Assembly (NCBI GenBank): GCA_008501825.1
Contig: QQUA01000023.1
Span: 310,001-374,000 of the forward strand
DNA length: 64,000 nucleotides
From: Planctomycetota bacterium
GTDB taxonomy: Bacteria > Planctomycetota > UBA1135
Direction: 5' to 3'
Both the position numbers and the translations under genes were made by a program. Below the pieces are notes generated by a model that was given only the letters and a program-made list of their open reading frames with translations, was not told where the DNA came from and searched no databases. Shown piece after piece: positions 42,202-50,100 of the stretch (within the stretch, counting starts at the first letter, position 1; every line of letters begins with the position of its first letter).

Positions 42202-42257
42202 GGGACCAAGGTCCACTTTTTGACCTTTCCTTGGTACCAATTAAGGGACCTCGTCCC
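42202..42257. promoter_or_regulatory. Palindrome cluster in the divergent MocR/RraA promoter region
   Basis: Three short inverted repeats lie in the gap between the two start codons. GGACC-AA-GGTCC is at 42203-42214, the perfect 10-mer TTGGTACCAA is at 42231-42240, and GGGAC-CTC-GTCCC is at 42245-42257. The outer two resemble each other. They are plausible operator sites for the MocR-type regulator, which typically represses or activates its divergent neighbour. The last one lies just six bases before the ATG of the regulator, suggesting autoregulation. Confidence 0.5.
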
Positions 42258-42262
42258 TTGCC

Positions 42263-43714
42263 ATGCCCAAACAAGCCCCGGAAATCCAGCTCGCTGGCAT
42301 CGAAATTCCCGATCGGAGCGGCCAAGCCAAATACCGGCACCTGGCCGAGGCCTTGCGCCAAAGGATTTTGGATGGACGCCTTTCCCCCGGAACTCGCCTG
42401 CCGGCCAGCCGAGTTTTCGCCGCTCAATTGCAGGTTTCCCGCAATACGGTGCTCCAGGCTTTCACCGGCCTGATCGCCGAGGGTTACCTCACTGGCAAGC
42501 CAGGCTCAGGGACTTTCGTGACCGATAGCCTGCCGGAAGCTTTTCTCCACAGCCAGCCGGCGGCTCCAGAACTCGACCGCCAGTCCCCCCTGCCCACTGA
42601 TGACCCACCTCAGGAGTTGGAACTTCGCCCCTTCCGCTGCGGCGCCCCCTCCCTTCAAGATTTTCCTTTCGCCCTCTGGACTCGGGTCCTGAGCCGCCAA
42701 AGCCGTCGCCTGCCTTTTCAAGCCTTCGGCTACGGCGATCCAGGCGGTTACCCTCCCTTGCGTCGAGCTGTGGCTGAATACTTGTCCACCGCTCGAGCGG
42801 TGCGCTGCCAAGCGGAGCAGATATTGATCGTCAACGGCTCGCAACAAGCCATCGATTTATGCGGCCGGGTGCTGTTAGGAAAAGAAGATGTGGTGTGGTT
42901 CGAAGACCCGGGTTATCCGGCGGCCAAAGATTGCTTTCAGCGAACCGGAGCCCGCTTGTTTCCGGTCACCGTCGATCGGAACGGCATGCAGGTGGAGCTG
43001 GCGCAACGGCAATGCCCGCAAGCCAAGTTGGCTTACCTCACCCCTTCTCATCAATTTCCATTGGGCCACAGCTTAAGTCTCAGTCGCCGGATGCAGTTAT
43101 TGGATTGGGCCAACCGCAATGGTGCTTGGTTGCTGGAGGACGACTACGACAGCGAATATCGCTTTAGCGGACCTCCCTTGGCTTCAATGCAAGGCTTGGA
43201 CCGAAACGACCGCGTCTTGTATATGGGAACTTTCAGCAAGGTGTTCTTTCCGGCCTTACGCTTGGGCTATTTGGTTCTGCCTCCTCCCCTGGTGGACGAG
43301 TTTCAAGAAGCCAAACAACTGGCGGATCGAGGTTGCAGCTTGCTCGAACAAGCGGCTTTGGCGGAGTTTTTGGAACAAGGGCATTTCGCCCGCCACCTAC
43401 GAAAAATGCGACTTCTCTATCACCGCCGACAACTAGCTTTGGCGGCCGCCGCCCGGCAACGGCTGCCGGCGGAATTTCGCCTTCAAATCAGCCATGGCGG
43501 CATGCACGCCCTCCTATGGCTCCCCCCTGGGGAAAATGATCGGCAAGTCGCCGAACGAGCTCGCCAAGCCGGCTTTCAAGTGGAAGCCCTATCGAACTAC
43601 CGCCTGAAATCGACAGGTCTTCCGGCATTGTTACTTGGTTTCGCCGCCTTTAGCGAAGCTCAAATTCAAGCCGGAATGGAAAGCTTGGCCACTCGAGTTT
43701 TGCTGCCGGTTTGA
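42263..43714 (+). CDS. MocR/PdxR-family transcriptional regulator
   Basis: 483 residues. The N-terminal 75 residues are a GntR winged helix: KYRHLAEALRQRILDGRLSP, then GTRLPASRVFAAQLQVSRNT, then GLIAEGYLTGKPGSGTFV. Residues ~110-480 are a fold-type I aminotransferase-like domain with VNGSQQAIDLCGRVLLGKED, FEDPGYPAAKDCF, LLEDDYDSEYRFSG and MGTFSKVFFPALRLGYLV, where the Lys of TFSKV is the PLP-binding residue. MocR proteins sense pyridoxal phosphate or amino-acid adducts and control metabolism genes. Likely targets are the divergent RraA-like and FMN genes. Confidence 0.88.
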   Translation: MPKQAPEIQLAGIEIPDRSGQAKYRHLAEALRQRILDGRLSPGTRLPASRVFAAQLQVSRNTVLQAFTGLIAEGYLTGKPGSGTFVTDSLPEAFLHSQPAAPELDRQSPLPTDDPPQELELRPFRCGAPSLQDFPFALWTRVLSRQSRRLPFQAFGYGDPGGYPPLRRAVAEYLSTARAVRCQAEQILIVNGSQQAIDLCGRVLLGKEDVVWFEDPGYPAAKDCFQRTGARLFPVTVDRNGMQVELAQRQCPQAKLAYLTPSHQFPLGHSLSLSRRMQLLDWANRNGAWLLEDDYDSEYRFSGPPLASMQGLDRNDRVLYMGTFSKVFFPALRLGYLVLPPPLVDEFQEAKQLADRGCSLLEQAALAEFLEQGHFARHLRKMRLLYHRRQLALAAAARQRLPAEFRLQISHGGMHALLWLPPGENDRQVAERARQAGFQVEALSNYRLKSTGLPALLLGFAAFSEAQIQAGMESLATRVLLPV

Positions 43715-43727
43715 TGGCTCCTGACCC

Positions 43728-44100
43728 TTAAACCAAAGTGGCGCCTTCAGCCAAGCCCGGCGGAGCGATGGTGTCGATTTGCGCCAATGGATCGGCACTG
43801 AGTTTGAGTTCGACGGCGCCGGCGTTTTCTTCGATCCGCTCTGAACGGCGGGTTCCGGGGATCGGGATGACGTCCTCCCCTTGATGCAACAGCCAGGCCA
43901 AAGCCACTTGAGCCGGAGTCGTTGGCAAAACGCGGATTGGCGTGGCGTAAATCCAGCGCGTCCAGTTCCCGCAAGGTCGGCAGCAACTCGGTTTCCACCT
44001 CCCGCCGCCATAAGGAATATTCAAATTGCACCGCGGCCCCGTAACCAAGGCTGCCGACTTCGGCATCGGAACTTCCAAGCCGTCGCTTGCGAATGGTCAT
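43728..44100 (-). pseudogene. Decayed aldo/keto reductase gene
   Basis: Two overlapping minus-strand frames carry fragments of one aldo/keto reductase in the right order. The start at 44100 reads MTIRKRRLGSSDAEVGSLGY, the family N-terminus. It then jumps to QFEYSLWRREVETELLPTLR, normally about residue 150, followed by an NPRF block. A frameshift near 43920 leads into TPAQVALAWLLHQGEDVIPI and PGTRRSERIEENAGAVELKL, the family C-terminus. A full-length protein of about 330 residues is reduced to some 124 codons by at least two internal deletions and a frameshift. No intact copy of this gene lies in the window. Confidence 0.82.
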
Positions 44101-44148
44101 GACCCTAGAGTAATCGCTCAGCCCGGACGCCCGATCTCATCCTCGCCC

Positions 44149-45063
44149 ATGCAACCTTGGCTCAGCCCCGAAGTTCTCGACGCCGTCGGTGACCGCCGGC
44201 CGGTGGTGGCCCTGGAAACCGCGGTCCTGACCCACGGCTTACCGGCGCCGCAGAAGCTGGAAGTCATGGCCAGCATGACCGCCGCCGTACGCAGCCAGGG
44301 AGCGATCCCGGCAGTGGCGGCGATTCTGGAAGGCAAGCCGGTGCTGGGGGCCACCATGGAAGAATGCCAAGCCCTGGCCGATCATCCCGCGCCGATGAAA
44401 GCCGGGACCCGGGATTTGGGGTGGGCCATGGCCACCGGGGCTTGGGCCGGCACCACCGTCTCCGGAACTTTGGCCCTGTGTCGGCTGGGCGGGGTTCGAG
44501 TTTTCGCCACCGGCGGCATGGGTGGAGTCCATCGAGCCTGGCAAAGCCATCTCGACGTATCTTCCGACTTGAAAGAATTGGCCATCAGCGGCTGTTGTTT
44601 GATCAGTGCCGGCGCCAAATCGGTATTGGATTTGGCCGCCACAGTGGAGGCTTTGGAAAGTTTGGCAATTCCGGTATTGGTTTACGGCTCCGATTTCTTT
44701 CCCCAATTTCACAGTCGCGGAACGGACCGCCTCGCCGCTCCCCGGCGTTTCGATCAATTGGAAACCGCAGCCCGCTTCTGCTTGCACCATTGGCAGGATT
44801 TGCAAAGGAAAGAAGGCGTTTTGATCGCCAATCCCATCCCTGAAAGCGAGGCCATGGATGCAAGCCGGTTGGAACGGGTGGTGGAACAGGCCCAGGAGGA
44901 AGCCCAGCGGCAGGGAATCACCGGTCCGGCAGTGACTCCCTTTTTGTTGGAGCGCCTATCCGCTCTCAGTGAAGGGGAAAGCTTGCAGGCCAACTTGGCT
45001 TTGCTGAAACACAATGCCGAAGTCGCCGCAAATTTCGCCGTGGAGCTGGCCGCCTTGGATTAA
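44149..45063 (+). CDS. psuG: Pseudouridine-5'-phosphate glycosidase
   Basis: 304 residues from the ATG at 44149. Family motifs: PVVALETAVLTHGLPAPQKL (catalytic Glu), then GAIPAVAAILEGKPVLGAT, TTVSGTLALCRLGGVRVFAT and GGMGGVHRAWQSHLDVSSDL, with GLIANPIPES-like VLIANPIPESEAM in the C-terminal part. The enzyme splits pseudouridine-5'-phosphate to uracil and ribose-5-phosphate. The kinase partner (psuK), usually adjacent, is absent from this window. The gene is divergent from the decayed aldo/keto reductase gene and overlaps the convergent ATP-grasp gene by four bases. Confidence 0.9.
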   Translation: MQPWLSPEVLDAVGDRRPVVALETAVLTHGLPAPQKLEVMASMTAAVRSQGAIPAVAAILEGKPVLGATMEECQALADHPAPMKAGTRDLGWAMATGAWAGTTVSGTLALCRLGGVRVFATGGMGGVHRAWQSHLDVSSDLKELAISGCCLISAGAKSVLDLAATVEALESLAIPVLVYGSDFFPQFHSRGTDRLAAPRRFDQLETAARFCLHHWQDLQRKEGVLIANPIPESEAMDASRLERVVEQAQEEAQRQGITGPAVTPFLLERLSALSEGESLQANLALLKHNAEVAANFAVELAALD

Positions 45064-46451
45064 TCGGCAAAGGGATTCGGCGCCGCTTCCAATTTCCCGA
45101 TGCCGGTCCCCCACAATCGATCGGCCGCGGCAAAGGCTGCAACCACCCGAGGAGCGAAGGGAGGTCCAATGGAAAGGCTGGCGGGATCGGGAGCAAAACT
45201 CAAAAAAGCGCCAGAGTCGTTCGGCCCAAGGGCCATGTTGGCCTGAACCACTTCGTCTTCCAAGGCTTCCCGATACAGATCCAACTCGTAAACCAGTTCG
45301 ACCCGTTTTTCTTCTTGCACTTTAAACGGCAAAACTGAACCCCCGCGGCCGGCCCGGTGTTCGCGGCTATGTTGAAGCACCAAGTTTTCCAGAGCCTGAG
45401 GATGCATGGCTTGATTCACTTCAACCACCAAGGCCGACAGGAAACTTAATTTGACGGCGGGATCTTCCATCTCCAACAACGGCAAAGCCGCGCCCACCCG
45501 GGCATTCAATTCGGTGGGAAAGAATCCTTCCGGACTCAGAACGCCGTCAATGGTGAAACAACCGCGGTAGGCATAACGACGAGCCAAGGTTTCGCCGACT
45601 CGCCGGGCGGTCCGGCGCATGGCCTCTGCCCCCGATTCCGGAGGATCCCAGAAAGTGGCCATGCCACCGTAGAAAAACTCCGCTTTCTCCGGCCGCCGCA
45701 AGATCACCATTTCCACCGGTCGAAAGACGGCAATGCCGTCGGCCAATACGAAACCGTGGATGCTGCAAGGAAGTCCCTCCAAGAACGGCATCAGCCGAAC
45801 TCGATCGGACCGAGGGCTCAAAGCTTCCACGGTGGCGGGAATTTGGTCCGGCTGCTGCATCCATCGCACGCCAACGCCGCCGCCGTGCAAACCGTCTCGG
45901 GCATCCGCCGCCGCCACCAGACCATGGCCACGATCGAGCCCTTTCCACGAGGCTTGCCAGGCCGCTCCATCCATGGGAACCAAAACCGATGGGGCCCGGG
46001 GAATGGCGGCGGCCTGCCAGAGGGCGTCCACTCGAACCTTGTCCTCGAGGTCGGTCCACGGTGCGGGCGCGGCGCCGAAACGACGGCGTCCGGCGATGCC
46101 GTAAATCGGGGCCAAGGTGAATTCGGCCAAACAAAGGGCGGTATGGTCCGGGTCGAAACGATCCAGGGCTTCCCTCAGCGCTCGAGGAGGTTGGCGCAAG
46201 CCGGCTTCATAGCGCCGGAAGCCGGCGATGATGTCACTGCCGCTGGCGTCCAAGGCATAGTGCGGAAATTCATCGGGATCGGGTGGATCGCCGGTTCCAG
46301 GACCAGAACCGACTAAAAAGACCGCTTCGGCTCCCAGCTTTTTCAGCAAGCGGGCTTGGGGTACCAAAGGGGCAAGGGGCAGGCCGAACAAAATCCAGCG
46401 CCTGCCGCCCACTGCCGATTGCAAAGCCTGTCGATAAAACTCGGTATCCAT
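45060..46451 (-). CDS. ATP-grasp-like ligase of unknown substrate
   Basis: 463 residues from the ATG at 46451; an in-frame extension to 46901 lies opposite the ECF sigma gene and is a shadow. The N-terminus is a preATP-grasp/Rossmann-like domain (RRWILFGLPLAPLVPQARLL, then EAVFLVGSGPGTGDPP). The ATP-grasp part shows AIPRAPSVLVPMDGAAWQAS, then RVRLMPFLEGLPCSIHGFVL and RGCFTIDGVLSPEGFFPTEL, with NARVGAALPLLE holding the conserved Glu and Asn ligands. The family forms amide bonds from acylphosphates; the substrate here is unknown. It sits alone, divergent from an ECF sigma operon. Confidence 0.72.
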   Translation of the reverse strand: MDTEFYRQALQSAVGGRRWILFGLPLAPLVPQARLLKKLGAEAVFLVGSGPGTGDPPDPDEFPHYALDASGSDIIAGFRRYEAGLRQPPRALREALDRFDPDHTALCLAEFTLAPIYGIAGRRRFGAAPAPWTDLEDKVRVDALWQAAAIPRAPSVLVPMDGAAWQASWKGLDRGHGLVAAADARDGLHGGGVGVRWMQQPDQIPATVEALSPRSDRVRLMPFLEGLPCSIHGFVLADGIAVFRPVEMVILRRPEKAEFFYGGMATFWDPPESGAEAMRRTARRVGETLARRYAYRGCFTIDGVLSPEGFFPTELNARVGAALPLLEMEDPAVKLSFLSALVVEVNQAMHPQALENLVLQHSREHRAGRGGSVLPFKVQEEKRVELVYELDLYREALEDEVVQANMALGPNDSGAFLSFAPDPASLSIGPPFAPRVVAAFAAADRLWGTGIGKLEAAPNPFAD

Positions 46452-46559
46452 GACGAAATTGCAGCGCCCCGAAGCTTGTAAAGCAAGTCCGAAAAAAATT
46501 TCGATTTGACGCGATCCATTCGGAAGCAGCGGCGTCTTTAGGGTGGAGGCGAGCCTGCA

Positions 46560-47123
46560 GTGGAAAAACACGGCCACCCTCCCCAAGCGCTGGATTTGGC
46601 CGGCCTGTTCCAACAACACCGGAACGGCCTGGCTGGAGCGGTGCGCGCCCATCTGGGCCCCCAGGCCGATGTCCAAGAGGTTCTGCAAGAAGCCTTTCTC
46701 AAAGCCTGGAAGGCCCTGCGACGGGGTACGCAACCCAAGGATCCGGTGGCTTGGATGTTCGTCATCACCATGAATCAAGCCAAAGACGTCCGCCGGCGCA
46801 GGAAACGCCGCCCGTCCGGTTCTTCCTTGGAGGAGGTTTCCGCCATGCAGGTGGTTTCTACCCAACCCGATCCGCCCCATCGCTTGGAAAAACAAGAACA
46901 ACTCCAGGCGGCGAAAACCGCCATCGCTGAATTGGGGCCGGCGGAAAAGGAAGTCTTTCTGATGCGGGTTTCCGCGGGATTGAGTTTTGCCGCTATTGCT
47001 TCTTCCCTGAACATTCCGGAAGGGACGGCCAAAAGCCGCATGCGCAGAGCGTTGAAAAGACTACGCCAAAAAATGGTTCCGTTTCAAACCGATCATTCGG
47101 CTGCGGAGGAAAGCTCATGTTGA
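46560..47123 (+). CDS. ECF-type sigma factor, coupled to an alpha-2-macroglobulin gene
   Basis: 187 residues from a GTG at 46560 with GGTGGAGG about ten bases upstream. Region 2: VRAHLGPQADVQEVLQEAFL, then KAWKALRRGTQPKDPVAWMF and ITMNQAKDVRRRRKRR. Region 4: IAELGPAEKEVFLMRVSAGL, then SFAAIASSLNIPEGTAKSRM and RRALKRLRQKM. It is compact, with a Ser-rich linker between regions. The stop overlaps the next start by seven bases, the usual arrangement for a sigma/anti-sigma pair. Here the next gene is a giant alpha-2-macroglobulin with a cytoplasmic N-terminus. It is divergent from the ATP-grasp gene (108-bp gap). Confidence 0.87.
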   Translation: MEKHGHPPQALDLAGLFQQHRNGLAGAVRAHLGPQADVQEVLQEAFLKAWKALRRGTQPKDPVAWMFVITMNQAKDVRRRRKRRPSGSSLEEVSAMQVVSTQPDPPHRLEKQEQLQAAKTAIAELGPAEKEVFLMRVSAGLSFAAIASSLNIPEGTAKSRMRRALKRLRQKMVPFQTDHSAAEESSC

Positions 47124-50100
47124 ACCAAGAACGGGATCGTTTGCACCAGGAAATCCTGGAGTACCGCTTTGGTTGCCACTCCGATCCGGAAAGTTTCCGC
47201 CAGCGCCTCGAAAGCGACCCGGAGTTGCAGCACTTGTACCAGGAAATGGCGGATACCGCCGGCTTGATTCAATTGGCGGCTCAGGAAGAGTCTCCCGCCT
47301 TGTCTTTGCCCCAGGTTGAAGCCGCCGGCAACGCCCCATTTCTCCATCGGCTGCGTTGGGCCGCCTTGTGGCTTTTCCTCCTGCTTTGCGCCTCCTTCTT
47401 TACTCCTTATCTGAAGTCCGCCTGGCAACACTGGCAAAGCTCCCGGAGTTTTCTCTCCCTCGAAGTTCGCGGCCCGGCAGCCTTGCCCGACACCGCCGGG
47501 GGAAGCTTTGAAATTCGGCCGAAAGACTTTGAGGGCGAAGCCACTGAAGCCGACCTCTCTTGGACTGCCTTCGACCGCGCCGGACAAGTCATGGCCGAAG
47601 GTCGCCAAACCGGGGTGCAATTGGCTTCCTTGGAAATCCCGCCCAAGTTGCTCGGCGCCGGCCGTTTGGAAATCACCGCCCGCAGCGCAGCGGGAGAACA
47701 GCGGCAAACCATTCGCTTGGATCATCCCAGCAGCGCCCTGCTGGTCCATCTCAGCACCGACAAGCCAATCTATCGTCCTGGTGAAACGGTGTACTGGCGG
47801 GTAGTCGGCTTGGATCGTTTCAGTCTCAGCCCAATCCCGGTCGGCTCCCTGCCAATTCAAATTTTCGACGGCAAAGATACTTCCTTGGTAAACCGTTCCA
47901 TTCGCCTGAACGAAAAGGGAGTGGAATCCCAGGCCTTCGGTTTGGCTCCCGACGCTGATGGCGGCGAATATCGCATCGCCGTTCGGGACCCGGGCAATCA
48001 GTTCGATTTGGCCAGCCTGAACTTCATCGTGCGGCCGTTTCAGGCTCCGAAACTGCGAAAGCAAGTGGATCTGGATCGGGAAAGTTATCGGCCTGGGGAT
48101 ACCGCCTACGCCGACTTCCAAGTCGCCATCCTCAACGGGCAACCCGCCGCCGAGGCACAGGTGGTCGCCGGATTCCGGATCGCAGGAGAGGAAGTCTGGC
48201 AACAGGAGGCCACCTGCAATGCCGAGGGACGCATTTTGTTTCAAGTGCCGCTTCCCCAGGAAACCGACCAAACCGAAGGTCGTTTGACCTTTCGAGTCGA
48301 GCATCAAGGAAGACTGGAAAACTACGCCGAAACCGTCCTCATCGAGCAGGATGATTTCGAAGTGCATTTCTTCCCGGAAGGGGGCGACTTGATCGCCGAT
48401 GTAGATCAGCGGGTTTATTTCGAAATCTTGGACCGGGGAGGCCGTCCCATGCAAGGCTCCGGTCAAATCGTCGATCAGCAAGGCCAAACGGTTGCCCGTT
48501 GGCAAAGCGAACATCAGGGTCGAGGCCGGTTTCGGATCAAACCGCAACGAGATCAGCATTATCGCCTGGTGATGGACGGCCGTCCGGATCGCGCCTTCCC
48601 CTTGCCTACCGGCAAAGCTGATGGATCGGTTCTCGAGGCTTTGCAAGACGGTTTCGGTCCGGAAGAAGCCCTTCGCTTTCGGGTGCAAAACCATTCGAAC
48701 GGGACCTGGCACTTGGCCGCCTTCCAGCGCGGCCGATTGTTGGCCGAGGAAAGTTTTTCCGGAGCCGGAATTAGGACTCTGGAATTGAAACCGCGGGCTG
48801 CGGTATCTGGAGTGCTCCGAGTCACCTTGTTCGATGAGCACTGGAATCCAGTGGCGGAACGCCTGATCCACCGGCGTCCGGCCCAATACCTTCAGGTTCA
48901 AATCCGAAACGGCAAATCGGTCTTGGCCCCAGGCGAACGTCAAAACCTGGAGATTCGCACCTTCGATGAAACCGGCAAGGCAATCCCGGCGGTAGTTGGT
49001 TTGTGCGTCAGTAATTTTGGAGTCCGGGAAATGGCCGATCAAATTCGCATCGGCCTTGCCGATCAAGCTTGGCTATTCGAAGAAGTGGGTTCCACTTTAG
49101 ACCCGGAAGACTTTTTGGCTTCCGATCCCGAATCGACCCGAAACATCGATTTGTTGTTGGCCACCCGAGGCTGGCGACGATTCCTATGGACTCGAAGCGA
49201 AGCCTTGACCGCCGATCAGGAACCGGTGGATGAAGAAGCTTGGCTAGCTCTGCAAGCTCGATCCGGCCGGGGAAGCGACAAGACTTGGAAAAGCGAAGGG
49301 ACTCGCAAGATCCGGCGAGAACTCCGGGCCCTGGAGCGAAACCAAGGACGGAAGCTGACGCAGGCGATCGCCTTCAGCGTCCTCCTATTGCTGCCTTTCC
49401 TGCTTGGGCAGTTTTTCTTGTCTTCCTATTACCGCCGCCTTTGGCGCCATTGGGGGCCGGCTTCCTTTGGACGAATTGCCAGCCTCGGCTCCGGCGCACT
49501 GGTCACTTTCCTTTGGCTGGCCCTTCCGTTCTATTTCTATTCCCAAACCAACTCGCTGGTTCCGGGAGCGGATGCCGCTCCAGCCACCATGGAAGGAATG
49601 CTGGAAGCCTTGGGATACAGCAATTTGGAAGAGCCGGTGGAAGCCGAGCTCATGACCTTGGGATACAGCGACGGTGAAGAGTCCTGGGGTTGGGAGGCGG
49701 AGGACGCTCTCGAAGAAGAAGGCGAACTAGAAGAAATTGAGTTCGAAGACGCTCCAATCCCGGAGGAAACCGAGGAACAAAACCTGGTCTCGGCTCTTGG
49801 CTACGTCAGCTTGGATGACGTCGATCAAAACGCTTCGGCCACGCGTCATCGAAATGGTTGGTTGCGGGTGCGCTCCTATGCTTACGCCGCCGAGCGCAGC
49901 ACCGAACGCAGCGATTTTCGCGACACCCTGTTCTGGGACGGGGCCATCGAGACCGACGCTCAAGGTTTTGCCCGAGTTTCTTTCGACATCGGCGACCATT
50001 TGACCACCTGGGAAGCTTGGGCGGACGCCCACGGTCAACAGCGACTCGGCCAGGGCTCCGTTCAATTTGAAAGCCGCCTGCCCCTCTCCATCGAACCGGT

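Noticed and set aside
46452..46901. N-terminal extension of the ATP-grasp gene by 150 codons
   Set aside because: It lies opposite the ECF sigma gene and its residues do not resemble the family; the ATG at 46451 starts the preATP-grasp domain cleanly.
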